Source of the DNA: CAZSDU01 sp963662525
GTDB lineage: Bacteria; Bacteroidota; Bacteroidia; Bacteroidales; FEN-979
Reading direction: 5' to 3'
NCBI GenBank assembly: GCA_963662525.1
Contig: OY759717.1
Location: forward strand, 1,550,001-1,614,000
DNA: 64,000 bases
Each line of letters begins with the position of its first letter. Positions within the stretch are counted from its first letter, which is position 1. The translations under genes were made by a program, and so were the position numbers. The notes beneath the pieces are model-generated. The model saw only the letters and a program-made list of their open reading frames with translations. It searched no databases and was not told the origin of the DNA. Of the stretch, positions 13,732 to 22,410 are shown one piece after another.

Positions 13732-15687
13732 TTACATCAAAATATTAAGAAATAACATTAAAATGATCCCGAGGACCATCATGAACATATAAAAGCCCAC
13801 ATTCCCGGTTTGCAGGTAACGGATGACGGAGCCGCCAGCAACAACAATATGGCCAATGCCATTAACAATTCCATCGATCAGGTATTTCTCAATAAAATTG
13901 TTAAGAAAACGGGAAAGCCACAGGATGGGCTTTTCAAAAAGAAAATTATACAGTTCATCAATATAAAATTTTCCCGAGATCAGCCGGACCAGGGCTGGAC
14001 GCTTTGCTCCGTCGGTCATCAATCCCTTATTGTTGTATACATAACGCCGGTAAGCCCAATAAATCATACCCAGAACGCCCAGGAGTGTGATCCCCATCAG
14101 CCAGAACTCAGTGGAATGTTCCACATGACTGCCTTGTTTCAGGATGATACGGGAATCAGCAAAGACCGGTGAAAGGAAATTTCCAAGTGCAGTACTTCCG
14201 CCAAACAAGGCCGGGATATTCAGCAAGCCACCAAAAGCTGCCAGTAAAGCCAGAATGATCAGGGGAATCGTCATCACCCCGGGTGACGCATGAAGGTGCT
14301 GGGATTGTTTCTCCGTTCCCCGGAAATTCCTGAAAAAAGTAAGATATAATAAGCGGAACATATAAAAGGCAGTCATCAAGGATGCGATGAGGGCGATGAC
14401 CCAAAGTATGCTGTTGGATTCAAAGGCATTGAGCAGGATTTCATCCTTGGAGAAAAATCCTGACAGGGGTGGTATTCCGGAAATCGCAAGGGTAGCGATG
14501 AGGAAGGTCCAGTAGGTTATTGGTAAGGCTTTTTTCAATCCGCCCATGTTACGGATATCCTGTTCTCCTCCCAGGGCATGAATGACGCTCCCGGCGCCCA
14601 GGAAAAGCAGGGCCTTAAAAAAAGCGTGGGTAGTCAGGTGAAACATGGCCCCGGTAAAGGCCCCTACGCTTAATCCCAGGAACATATATCCCAGTTGGCT
14701 GATGGTGGAATAGGCTAGTATTTTTTTTATGTCATGCTGAAAAACCGCGATGGAAGCCGCAAACAAAGCTGTTGCCAGTCCGGTAATGCCAATGATGGTC
14801 ATGGTGAGGGGCGACAAAGCATAAAGAATATTCGAACGGGCGATCATATATACCCCGGCGGTGACCATGGTGGCGGCATGAATCAGGGCAGAAACGGGTG
14901 TTGGTCCGGCCATGGCATCGGGGAGCCAGGTATATAGCGGGATCTGGGCGCTTTTCCCGACAGCACCAATAAACAAAAGAAGGGTAATGGCAAGCAAGGC
15001 GGGATTCCCGGCAGGAAAGAGTTTTGCCTGATCAAAAATCTCGTTAAAATTCAAACTATGAAAAGTCGTGAAGAGGAGAAACATGCCGAGCAGAAATCCA
15101 AGGTCACCGATGCGGTTCATGATAAAGGCCTTTTTCGCCGCATTATTGTTTTCATGATTTTTAAACCAGAATCCGATCAGGAGATAGGAGCATAAGCCCA
15201 CCCCTTCCCAGCCGATAAACATGATCACGTAATTGGAACCCATCACCAGCAGCAGCATGGAAAAGACAAACAGGTTCATATAGGCAAAGAACCGGTTGAA
15301 GCCTTCATCATGCTTCATGTACCCGATGGAATAAACATGGATGATGAACCCAACCCCGGTGACAAGGAGCAGCATCAGGATGGAAAGCGGATCGATCAGG
15401 AAGGCGAAGGGGATGATGAGGTTATCCAGATGTATCCAGGTAAAAAGGTGGTGAGGTGGTGAGTTGGTGAGGTGGTGAGGTGGTGAGTTGGTGAGGTGGT
15501 GAGGTGGTGAGGTGGTGAGTTGGTGGAAGCTGATCAGTACAATAAGGGATAGAATGAAGGAAATGAAGATCAGTCCCGGACCGATGACTGCAGTCCATGT
15601 TTTGGGAATAGAACGATATCCCAATCCAAGGATTAAAAATCCAAATAGTGGACAAAGCAGAATAAATATCAGAATTATTATTGTCAT
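13732..15687 (-). CDS. nuoL: NADH-quinone oxidoreductase subunit L with octamer-encoded loop
   Basis: The largest antiporter-like subunit, 651 residues, with the lateral helix at the C-terminus. Core motifs: FAYMNLFVFSMLLLV, GWEGVGLCSYLLIGFW and KSAQIPLYTWLPDAMAGPTP. Between the second helix (ending near residue 54) and the strand leading to FAFLIDPLSI it carries an extra segment of about 28 residues (55-82). This is built of the repeat SPPHHLTN and encoded by the ten-unit octamer array at 15447-15526. That loop is expected to be short in the family, so this is an insertion in an exposed, non-catalytic loop. The frame is intact and the gene appears functional. Confidence 0.96.
   Translation of the reverse strand: MTIIILIFILLCPLFGFLILGLGYRSIPKTWTAVIGPGLIFISFILSLIVLISFHQLTTSPPHHLTNSPPHHLTNSPPHHLFTWIHLDNLIIPFAFLIDPLSILMLLLVTGVGFIIHVYSIGYMKHDEGFNRFFAYMNLFVFSMLLLVMGSNYVIMFIGWEGVGLCSYLLIGFWFKNHENNNAAKKAFIMNRIGDLGFLLGMFLLFTTFHSLNFNEIFDQAKLFPAGNPALLAITLLLFIGAVGKSAQIPLYTWLPDAMAGPTPVSALIHAATMVTAGVYMIARSNILYALSPLTMTIIGITGLATALFAASIAVFQHDIKKILAYSTISQLGYMFLGLSVGAFTGAMFHLTTHAFFKALLFLGAGSVIHALGGEQDIRNMGGLKKALPITYWTFLIATLAISGIPPLSGFFSKDEILLNAFESNSILWVIALIASLMTAFYMFRLLYLTFFRNFRGTEKQSQHLHASPGVMTIPLIILALLAAFGGLLNIPALFGGSTALGNFLSPVFADSRIILKQGSHVEHSTEFWLMGITLLGVLGMIYWAYRRYVYNNKGLMTDGAKRPALVRLISGKFYIDELYNFLFEKPILWLSRFLNNFIEKYLIDGIVNGIGHIVVAGGSVIRYLQTGNVGFYMFMMVLGIILMLFLNILM
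15447..15526. repeat. Octamer array (10 units, GGTGGTGA/GTTGGTGA) inside nuoL
   Basis: Ten uninterrupted 8-bp units, 80 bp, alternating GGTGGTGA and GTTGGTGA in an almost regular 24-bp higher order. Three units make eight codons, giving a repeated octapeptide in NuoL. Confidence 0.92.
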
Positions 15688-15701
15688 TAATTTATCTTTT
15701 T

Positions 15702-15733
15702 TTCACCAGCTCACCAACTCGCCAGTTCACCAC
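15702..15733. repeat. Octamer array (4 units) between nuoK and nuoL
   Basis: TTCACCAG, CTCACCAA, CTCGCCAG and TTCACCAC occupy most of the nuoK-nuoL spacer and include the nuoK stop codon. Confidence 0.8.
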
Positions 15734-16035
15734 TTTAATTTATTCAGCACATGAATATCTATCGATCCTGTCGTGCGGTAGATCAGTACTATAATAGCCA
15801 GCCCGATAGCCACCTCGGCGGCAGCCACCACCATGATAAAAAAAACGAAAATCTGACCGGCCGGATCATTCATATAAGCCGAAAAAACTGCCAGCAGAAG
15901 ATTGATGGAATTGATCATCAGTTCAATCGACATAAGGATCATCAGGGCATTGCGTTTAATTAGCACACCGATAACCCCGATGCAGAAGAGCATCGAGCAA
16001 AACATCAGGTAATACTGGATTGGGATTGATTGCAT
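15727..16035 (-). CDS. nuoK: NADH-quinone oxidoreductase subunit K
   Basis: A three-helix membrane subunit, 102 residues, normal length. Conserved acidic residues are in SIELMINSINLLL and in AAAEVAIGLAIIVLIYR, which lie on the proton path of complex I. The final Trp and stop codon are part of an octamer array. It is 5 bp after nuoJ. Confidence 0.97.
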   Translation of the reverse strand: MQSIPIQYYLMFCSMLFCIGVIGVLIKRNALMILMSIELMINSINLLLAVFSAYMNDPAGQIFVFFIMVVAAAEVAIGLAIIVLIYRTTGSIDIHVLNKLKW

Positions 16036-16040
16036 ATATC

Positions 16041-16544
16041 TTATATTTGTTCCTTCTTCCCAAGTAATACCGCCCCCACCATCGCTGTCAGAAAGAGGAC
16101 CGAGGAAAGTTCAAAGGGTAAAAGATAATCGTGGTATAGTACCCGTCCGAGATTTTTTACCAATCCGATTTGTGACAACATGGGATCTCCGGCTACTTGA
16201 ATATCATAGCCCCGGAATACGCCCACCAGCACCAATCCGAGCATACAGGCGGAAACAATGGCCAGGGCTTTGACCCAGATGGGTTTAGGTGAGCGTTCGT
16301 CTTTATTGAGGTTCAGCAACATCACGGTGAACAGGAAAAGCACCATGATGGCTCCGGCATATACGATCACGTGGACCACGGCCAGGAACTGGGCATTCAG
16401 CAGCACATAATGGCCTGCAATGGCAAAAAAGGTCAGGGTCAGATAAAGCACACTATGGATGGGTTTTTTCGACACCAGTAACATCACGCCTCCATAAAGG
16501 GCCAAAATACTCAGAAAATAAAAAATGTACTTAGTGAACATCAA
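16041..16544 (-). CDS. nuoJ: NADH-quinone oxidoreductase subunit J
   Basis: A membrane subunit of 167 residues with five helices. The helix-3 region HVIVYAGAIMVLFLFTVML is typical of NuoJ/ND6 (the pi-bulge helix). Placed between nuoI and nuoK in the standard order, 23 bp after nuoI. Confidence 0.96.
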   Translation of the reverse strand: MMFTKYIFYFLSILALYGGVMLLVSKKPIHSVLYLTLTFFAIAGHYVLLNAQFLAVVHVIVYAGAIMVLFLFTVMLLNLNKDERSPKPIWVKALAIVSACMLGLVLVGVFRGYDIQVAGDPMLSQIGLVKNLGRVLYHDYLLPFELSSVLFLTAMVGAVLLGKKEQI

Positions 16545-16567
16545 ATTAACTTCAGACGGTTTATCGT

Positions 16568-17143
16568 TTACTTATTGTGTTTTTTTGTTTTATCCTTTTT
16601 AAATTCCAGTACTTTCAGGGTCTGACGTTTTGAAACATCTATCCTTTTTTCAAGATCAGGCGGTTCCACCAGTACATCTTTTCCATAGATGAACTTATCT
16701 CTTTCGTACTCCGAATGTACGATTTCTTTGGTCAGGAAGATGGCTTCTTTCGGGCAGGCTTCTTCACAGAAACCGCAGAAAATGCAACGGAGCATATTGA
16801 TCTCATAAACCCGGGCATATTTTTCTTCCCGGTAGAGTATTTCTTCTCCTGGTTTCCGTTCATCAGCGATCATGGTAATGGCTTCCGCCGGGCAAGCCAG
16901 GGCGCATAAGCCACAGGCCGTGCATCGTTCCCGGCCTTCCTCGTCACGCTTCAGCACATGCCGTCCGCGGTAAATTTCCGAGAACTCTCTTCTTACCTCG
17001 GGGTAGCGAACCGTGGTTTTCTTCCGGAACAGATGACCAAAGGTAATGCGCATCCCGTTCAGAATGGCAGGCAAATAGATCCGCTCACAAAAAGTCATCT
17101 TTTTGTCAGCCACCACCTTTGATCTGTCAGTCAGGTTCTCCAT
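16568..17143 (-). CDS. nuoI: NADH-quinone oxidoreductase subunit I
   Basis: A peripheral-arm ferredoxin-like subunit carrying clusters N6a and N6b. The two 4Fe-4S motifs are CTACGLCALACPAEAI and CIFCGFCEEACPKEAI. 191 residues, with an N-terminal amphipathic stretch and a Lys-rich C-terminal tail. It abuts nuoH with no spacer, so the two are probably translationally coupled. Confidence 0.97.
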   Translation of the reverse strand: MENLTDRSKVVADKKMTFCERIYLPAILNGMRITFGHLFRKKTTVRYPEVRREFSEIYRGRHVLKRDEEGRERCTACGLCALACPAEAITMIADERKPGEEILYREEKYARVYEINMLRCIFCGFCEEACPKEAIFLTKEIVHSEYERDKFIYGKDVLVEPPDLEKRIDVSKRQTLKVLEFKKDKTKKHNK

Positions 17144-18169
17144 TTATTTGTTCAGCAATATTACAACTCCCGTGATAACGACATTAAGTATTGCAAGTGG
17201 TATCAGATTTTTCCATCCCAGCCTCATCAGCTGATCATAGCGGAAACGGGGAAGTGTCCATCGTATCCACATGAAAATGAAGCCAAAGAAAGTAATTTTG
17301 GCAAACAGTATGACAAAGCCGGCCAGGGCCATGATATTGGGAGAAAGTCCCAGTTTGTCGATGAATGGGAAATGGTATCCTCCGAAAAATAAGGTAGCCA
17401 TCACCGCTCCGGAAATGAACATATTAATATATTCGGCAAAGAGGAAAAACCCCAGTTTCATGCTGCTGTATTCGGTATGGTAGCCTCCCACCAGTTCTGT
17501 TTCACATTCGGGAAGGTCGAAGGGGGCTCTATTGGTTTCGGCAAAGGCACAAATCAGAAAAATCAGGAATCCCAGGGGCTGGTACCAGATATTCCAGTTG
17601 AATCCCTGCTGCTGATCCACAATGTCGCGCATACTTAAAGAACCGTTCATCATGACAATGGCGATGATGGAAAGACTCATGGCCAGTTCGTAGCTGATCA
17701 TCTGGGAGGAAGCCCTGATGGCTCCCAACAGGGAATATTTATTATTGGATGCCCAGCCGCCGATCATGATTCCGTAAACCCCGACGGAAACAATGGCAAA
17801 AACATACAGTATCCCGATGTTGACATCAGCAACCTGCAAAGGATATGATTTCCCAGCAATAATCAGATCCGGACCCCAGGGAATGACGGCGCTCACCAGG
17901 AGGGCAATCAGCATGGTGAGTGATGGACCCAGGATATAAAGAAATTTATCTGCTGTATTGGGCATGAATTCCTCCTTGAAAAACAGCTTGAGTCCATCAG
18001 CGAGCGGTTGAAACAATCCCCAGGGACCGGCACGGTCGGGACCAAGGCGATCCTGGAACCAGGCTGCAACCTTTCGTTCGATGAGGGTGGAATACATGGC
18101 TACCACCAGGCTAAGGATGAGAATCCCTGAAGCTAGAATTATTTTATACAGGAGAAAGTTCAGGTCCAT
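17144..18169 (-). CDS. nuoH: NADH-quinone oxidoreductase subunit H
   Basis: The quinone-site membrane subunit, 341 residues, eight helices. Signatures: ERKVAAWFQDRLGPDRAGPWG near the N-terminus and the loop FAETNRAPFDLPECETELVGG that lines the quinone tunnel. Overlaps nuoG by one base. Confidence 0.97.
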   Translation of the reverse strand: MDLNFLLYKIILASGILILSLVVAMYSTLIERKVAAWFQDRLGPDRAGPWGLFQPLADGLKLFFKEEFMPNTADKFLYILGPSLTMLIALLVSAVIPWGPDLIIAGKSYPLQVADVNIGILYVFAIVSVGVYGIMIGGWASNNKYSLLGAIRASSQMISYELAMSLSIIAIVMMNGSLSMRDIVDQQQGFNWNIWYQPLGFLIFLICAFAETNRAPFDLPECETELVGGYHTEYSSMKLGFFLFAEYINMFISGAVMATLFFGGYHFPFIDKLGLSPNIMALAGFVILFAKITFFGFIFMWIRWTLPRFRYDQLMRLGWKNLIPLAILNVVITGVVILLNK

Positions 18170-19134
18170 TATTCAGCTTGCTCTGTTATTCCTTTGATGG
18201 GTTCAATGATAGACTGTTTTATAATTCTTTCATAATGATTGGCTGAAATGACCGACTGCCGTATGATTTTACGTGGTCCTTCCAGAATCCAGTCGCCCGT
18301 TTCTTTTTTCTCAAACCGGCATTCGTTGCAGATGAATTCTTCCACTTCTCCGAACAGATCTTTCCTTCCGGTAATGCGATAGATTTCTTCACCAAACATC
18401 CAGGCAGTGACTTTCCCTGGACACTTCTTACAATCCCTATGGGCATCCATAGGTTTTAAAAACCATACCCGGCTTTTAAAGCGAAAGGTCTTGTCGGTAA
18501 GCGCTCCAACAGGACAAACATCGATCATATTTCCGGAAAAATCATTGTCAATGGTGTTTTCGATACAGGTACTGATCTCTGAAACATCTCCCCGGAAAAG
18601 CACCCCATGCAAACGCTGGCCGGTGATCTGATCAGCGGTGTAAACACAGCGATAACAGAGGATGCAGCGGTTCATGTGCAACTTGATGAAGGGCCCGATA
18701 TCGATCACCGGAAACTCTCTTTTTTCTTCTTCATAGCGGGTCTCTTCCTTTCCATTACCAAAGCTCAGGTCCTGAAGGTCGCATTCCCCGGCCTGATCGC
18801 ATACCGGGCAGTCGAGGGGATGGTTGATCAGTAAAAACTCCACGATGGCTTTACGGGCTTCAATTACTTCAGGAGAATTCATGTTTTCCACTACCATTCC
18901 ATCCTGGACCGGGGTGCTGCAAGATGCCACCAGTTTGTTCATGGGGCGGGGATCCTTAGCCGATGCATGAGTAACCTTGACCAGGCAAGTCCGGCATTTT
19001 CCACCGGAGCCCTTGAGTTTGCCGTAATAGCACATCGCCGGTGGAACCACTTTCCCGCCGATTTTCCGGGCAGCCTGAAGAATGGTGGTCCCTTCTTCCA
19101 CTTCAACTGTGATGTTGTCGATCGTTATTTTCAT
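18169..19134 (-). CDS. nuoG: NADH-quinone oxidoreductase subunit G, short form
   Basis: 321 residues from MKITIDNITVEVEEG; a longer frame would begin inside nuoF and its palindromic element. N-terminal 2Fe-2S ferredoxin domain (cysteines around CYYGKLKGSGGKCRTC), then CPVCDQAGECDLQ with the His-Cys N5 ligands (HMNRCILCYRC), then a partial 4Fe-4S molybdopterin-type domain (CKKC and CNEC). The large molybdopterin-fold C-terminal domain of the E. coli subunit is absent. Short NuoG proteins of this kind occur in Bacteroidota, so this is probably not a truncation. Four bp after nuoF. Confidence 0.94.
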   Translation of the reverse strand: MKITIDNITVEVEEGTTILQAARKIGGKVVPPAMCYYGKLKGSGGKCRTCLVKVTHASAKDPRPMNKLVASCSTPVQDGMVVENMNSPEVIEARKAIVEFLLINHPLDCPVCDQAGECDLQDLSFGNGKEETRYEEEKREFPVIDIGPFIKLHMNRCILCYRCVYTADQITGQRLHGVLFRGDVSEISTCIENTIDNDFSGNMIDVCPVGALTDKTFRFKSRVWFLKPMDAHRDCKKCPGKVTAWMFGEEIYRITGRKDLFGEVEEFICNECRFEKKETGDWILEGPRKIIRQSVISANHYERIIKQSIIEPIKGITEQAE

Positions 19135-19138
19135 CCTA

Positions 19139-20515
19139 TCAATGATATTGGATGCCTGTTGAAGGATGCAGCCTGCCTGCCGGACAGGCAGGGATACAGG
19201 ATCCATGATAACTGTTTTTCACATCCTCCGGGTGGGTTATATGATATTCGAATTCCTTGCGGAAATGGCGGATGGCGCTGGCCACCGGCCAGGCGGCTGC
19301 ATCACCCAGGGGACAAATGGTATTTCCCTCAATTTTTTCGGCTATATTTACTAGTAAATCGATATCCTGTATTTTTCCCATGCCATGCTCAATCCTGTAA
19401 AGAACCTTCTCCATCCAGGCTGTACCTTCCCTGCAGGGTGAGCATTGTCCGCAGGATTCATGCCGGTAAAAGCGGGTCAGGTTCCAGGTATTTCTGACCA
19501 TACAGGCATCCTCATCGAAAACGATAAATCCTCCGGAGCCCAGCATGCTGCCGCTGGTAAAATCTCCTTCAGCCAGGGATTCATAGGTTAAAAGGCGGGT
19601 CTGTCCTTTGGCTGTTTGCAGGATCAGTTCAGCCGGAAGAACAGGCACTGAAGAGCCCCCGGGAATGACGGCTTTCAGGCGTTTATCGTTTTTAATGCCG
19701 TTACAGTATTCTGGTGTGTAAATAAAATCTTCTACCGGAAGACCCATTTCAATTTCATAAACTCCAGGCTTATTAATATTGCCGCAGGCTGAAATCAGCT
19801 TGGTCCCGGTACTCTTGCCTTTTCCGATACCGGCATAAACTTCCCCACCCATGTTGATAATCGGACCTACTGCAGCTAGTGTTTCCACGTTATTTACCAC
19901 CGTGGGGCAACCATACAAGCCTTTATATGCCGGAAAAGGTGGTTTTATCCTGGGGTTCCCGCGCTTTCCTTCCAAAGATTCAAGCAGGGCCGTTTCCTCT
20001 CCGCAGATGTAAGCTCCGGCACCGGGATGGACGAAGATTTCCAGGGAATAATCCGTATCCAGTATTTTTTCGCCCAGGAAACCATGCTTTTTGGCTTCCT
20101 GTATGGCTCTTTCGAGAATACCGATAATTTCCCTGAATTCTCCCCTCACGTAAATGTAGCAGGTATGAACTCCCAGGGCAAAACTGGAGAGTATCAGTCC
20201 TTCGATCAGGCGATGCGGCAGATGCTGCATCAGGAAACGGTCTTTAAAGGTTCCCGGTTCGCTCTCATCGGCATTGCATATGAGGTAGCGAGGCCTATCT
20301 GTCTTTCGGTCAAGGAAGCTCCATTTGAGCCCTGTGGGAAATCCGGCTCCTCCCCTGCCTCTTAATCCCGACCTGGTGATTTCCTGGACAATCTGTGATG
20401 GGCTCATGTCCTTCAATCCTTTCTCCACGGCAGTATAACCACCGTGGGCGCGGTAGGAGTTAAAGTGCCGGATACCTGGCACTTCCAGGTTTTCTAACAG
20501 AATTTTTCTACCCAT
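19139..20515 (-). CDS. nuoF: NADH-quinone oxidoreductase subunit F
   Basis: The NADH- and FMN-binding subunit with cluster N3. 458 residues. Motifs: the NADH/FMN site GRGGAGFPTGLKWSF, ICNADESEPGTFKDR, GAGAYICGEETALLESLEG, and the N3 cysteines SCGQCSPCREGT with a fourth Cys in GNTICPLGDAAAWP. The C-terminal tail after EYHITHPED is not typical: it is encoded across the palindrome at 19172-19192, giving IPACPAGRLH. The start overlaps nuoE by 22 bp. Confidence 0.96.
   Translation of the reverse strand: MGRKILLENLEVPGIRHFNSYRAHGGYTAVEKGLKDMSPSQIVQEITRSGLRGRGGAGFPTGLKWSFLDRKTDRPRYLICNADESEPGTFKDRFLMQHLPHRLIEGLILSSFALGVHTCYIYVRGEFREIIGILERAIQEAKKHGFLGEKILDTDYSLEIFVHPGAGAYICGEETALLESLEGKRGNPRIKPPFPAYKGLYGCPTVVNNVETLAAVGPIINMGGEVYAGIGKGKSTGTKLISACGNINKPGVYEIEMGLPVEDFIYTPEYCNGIKNDKRLKAVIPGGSSVPVLPAELILQTAKGQTRLLTYESLAEGDFTSGSMLGSGGFIVFDEDACMVRNTWNLTRFYRHESCGQCSPCREGTAWMEKVLYRIEHGMGKIQDIDLLVNIAEKIEGNTICPLGDAAAWPVASAIRHFRKEFEYHITHPEDVKNSYHGSCIPACPAGRLHPSTGIQYH
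19172..19192. repeat. Small palindromic element CCTGCCTG-N5-CAGGCAGG in the nuoF 3' end
   Basis: Two perfect 8-bp arms around a 5-bp loop (ccgga). It lies in the coding sequence of the last NuoF residues and just upstream of nuoG. Its GC-rich, REP-like form differs from the tandem arrays. Confidence 0.8.
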
Positions 20516-21099
20516 TTCGATTCCCGCGATTGTTCTTTATTGGCACTGGCACGAAGGTCGTCCAGTACCTGGTCAATTTTTTCCCTGGTCAATTGTTCCT
20601 GAAATTCGCTATTTACCTGCATGACCGGGGCATTACCGCAGGCACCAAGGCATTCCACTTCCCTTAAGGTGAACAGCCCGTCTGCTGTCGTTTCTCCGGT
20701 TTTGATCTCCAGGGTGTCTTTCAGGTATTCCAGGATCTCTTCGCCACCGCAAATCGCGCATGGCCCGGTGCGACAGACTTCAAGCACAAATTTCCCTGTC
20801 TTTTCAAGATAAAACATGGAATAAAAGGTGGCAACTTCATACACTTCTATCGGCTGAATGTTCAGTAAAGAGGCCACATAATCCATGATATCCACCGTCA
20901 GGTAGCCCGAAAACTCCTCCTGGGCTATATGCAGAACCGGCAATAAAGCCGATTTCTGCTGACCCTCAGGATAACGCCGGATCAGCGCCTGAACCTTTTC
21001 CAGCGTTTCAGCCGAAAAACCTACAGACTTATTCTCCCTGACCATTAAATGCCTTATCATTCCTAACTCCTGACTCTTAATTCCTACTTGTTTACGCAT
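20494..21099 (-). CDS. nuoE: NADH-quinone oxidoreductase subunit E
   Basis: A thioredoxin-fold subunit with the 2Fe-2S cluster N1a. Ligands: CRTGPC and ECLGACG (C-x4-C and C-x3-C). The given start at 21099 makes 201 residues, but the first 18 (VGIKSQELG region) are encoded by a heptamer array. MVRENKSVGF at 21045 is an equally good start and gives a more usual length. Overlaps nuoD by 8 bp with the longer start and nuoF by 22 bp. Confidence 0.94.
   Translation of the reverse strand: MRKQVGIKSQELGMIRHLMVRENKSVGFSAETLEKVQALIRRYPEGQQKSALLPVLHIAQEEFSGYLTVDIMDYVASLLNIQPIEVYEVATFYSMFYLEKTGKFVLEVCRTGPCAICGGEEILEYLKDTLEIKTGETTADGLFTLREVECLGACGNAPVMQVNSEFQEQLTREKIDQVLDDLRASANKEQSRESKWVEKFC
21062..21089. 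repeat. Heptamer array (4 units, CCTAACT type) at the nuoE start
   Basis: CCTAACT, CCTGACT, CTTAATT and CCTACTT. This is the same heptamer family as the array at 27862-27896. It covers the possible N-terminal codons of nuoE. Confidence 0.7.
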
Positions 21100-22267
21100 C
21101 CAGTTCCCCTGCGATCACATTCATGCTGCTCATCGTCAGTATGGCATCCGACAGCACACCTCCCTTGATCATTTCCGGGTAAGCCTGGTAGTAGATGAAG
21201 CCTGGCCTGCGGAAATGCAGACGGTACGGGTTTCGTCCGCCATCGCTCACCAGGTAAAATCCCAGTTCTCCGTTACCTCCTTCTACCGAATGATACACCT
21301 CTCCTTTGGGAATGCTGATTTCTCCCATCACGATTTTAAAATGCCAGATGAGCGCTTCCATTTTACTATACACCTCTTCTTTGGGCGGAAGATAAAATTC
21401 CGGTACATCCATGTGAAAATTCCCTTCCGGTAAGTTATCCAGGGCATTATGGATAATTTTAAGGCTCTGCCATATTTCTTCCTGGCGAACGCAGAAACGG
21501 TCGTAGGTGTCGCCCTGGGTTCCCAGCGGAATGATAAAATCAAAATCTTCGTAAGAAGCATACGGACTGATCACCCGTACATCATAATCGACTCCGGCAG
21601 CGCGGAGATTGGGACCGGTGAATCCGTAATTCAATGCCCTTTCAACAGAGATCGGTCCGACCCCTATGGTGCGGTCCATGAAAATCCGGTTACGCCTGAG
21701 TAATTTATCGAATTCATTCAGCACCCCGGGAAGGTGTTCGAGAAAGGCCCTGATCTTTTTCACTGCTTCCATGGAAAGGTCGCGCTCAAACCCGCCTACC
21801 CTGCCCATGTTGGTGGTCAGCCTGGCGCCTGATATTTCTTCATAGATCTCATACACTCTTTCACGTTCCTGAAATACATAAACGAATCCTGTCAAAGCTC
21901 CGCTGTCAACGCCGATCACGCTGTTGCACACCAAGTGATCGGTAATGCGGGCCAGTTCCATGACAATGATCCTCAGGTAATCAATGCGCTTGCTGGTTTT
22001 CACGCCCAGCAGTTTTTCCACCGTCATATGCCAGCCCATGTTGTTGATGGGAGAAGAACAATAATTGAGTCTGTCGGTGAGCGGGGTTATCTGATAATAA
22101 GGCCGGTGCTCGGCTATTTTTTCGAAGGCACGATGAATGTAACCGATGGTCTGTTCGGCAGCAATGATCTGTTCTCCGTCCAGAGTCAGCACATTCTGGA
22201 AAATTCCATGCGTGGCCGGGTGGGTGGGGCCAAGATTCAGGGTTGTGTATGTCCGGTCGTCAGTCAT
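21092..22267 (-). CDS. nuoD: NADH-quinone oxidoreductase subunit D
   Basis: The 49-kDa quinone-site subunit, related to NiFe-hydrogenase large subunits. 391 residues, separate from nuoC. Motifs: LGPTHPATHGIFQ, GYIHRAFEKIAEHRPYYQ, the SGARLTTNMGRVGG region and a C-terminal region ending GELDA. It is separated from nuoC by 143 bp that is largely octamer repeats, unusually long for this tight operon. Confidence 0.97.
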   Translation of the reverse strand: MTDDRTYTTLNLGPTHPATHGIFQNVLTLDGEQIIAAEQTIGYIHRAFEKIAEHRPYYQITPLTDRLNYCSSPINNMGWHMTVEKLLGVKTSKRIDYLRIIVMELARITDHLVCNSVIGVDSGALTGFVYVFQERERVYEIYEEISGARLTTNMGRVGGFERDLSMEAVKKIRAFLEHLPGVLNEFDKLLRRNRIFMDRTIGVGPISVERALNYGFTGPNLRAAGVDYDVRVISPYASYEDFDFIIPLGTQGDTYDRFCVRQEEIWQSLKIIHNALDNLPEGNFHMDVPEFYLPPKEEVYSKMEALIWHFKIVMGEISIPKGEVYHSVEGGNGELGFYLVSDGGRNPYRLHFRRPGFIYYQAYPEMIKGGVLSDAILTMSSMNVIAGELDA

Positions 22268-22274
22268 TGTTCAA

Positions 22275-22354
22275 GGTGCAGTGGTGCAGTGGTGCAATGG
22301 TGCAATGGTGCAATGGTGCAGTGGTGCATTGGTGCAATGGTGCAGTGATGCAGT
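22275..22354. repeat. Octamer array (10 units, GGTGCAGT/GGTGCAAT) between nuoC and nuoD
   Basis: Ten tandem 8-bp units, 80 bp, beginning 8 bp before the nuoD start codon. The same unit recurs in inverted orientation at 62956-63010, 40 kb away. Confidence 0.92.
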
Positions 22355-22385
22355 TGTGAAACAGATACATATTTCATCATTCCTT

Positions 22386-22409
22386 GTTCGATTATTCGAT
22401 TGTTCATAC
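22386..22409. repeat. Octamer array (3 units, GTTCGATT type) after nuoC
   Basis: GTTCGATT, ATTCGATT and GTTCATAC end one base before the nuoC stop codon. Confidence 0.6.
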
Positions 22410-22410
22410 C

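Noticed and set aside
18169..19134. Truncated nuoG pseudogene
   Set aside because: The absence of the molybdopterin domain fits short NuoG forms in Bacteroidota, and the Fe-S ligands are intact.
22275..22354. Tandem array as a possible CRISPR
   Set aside because: Units are 8 bp with no spacers between them, and there are no cas genes in the window.
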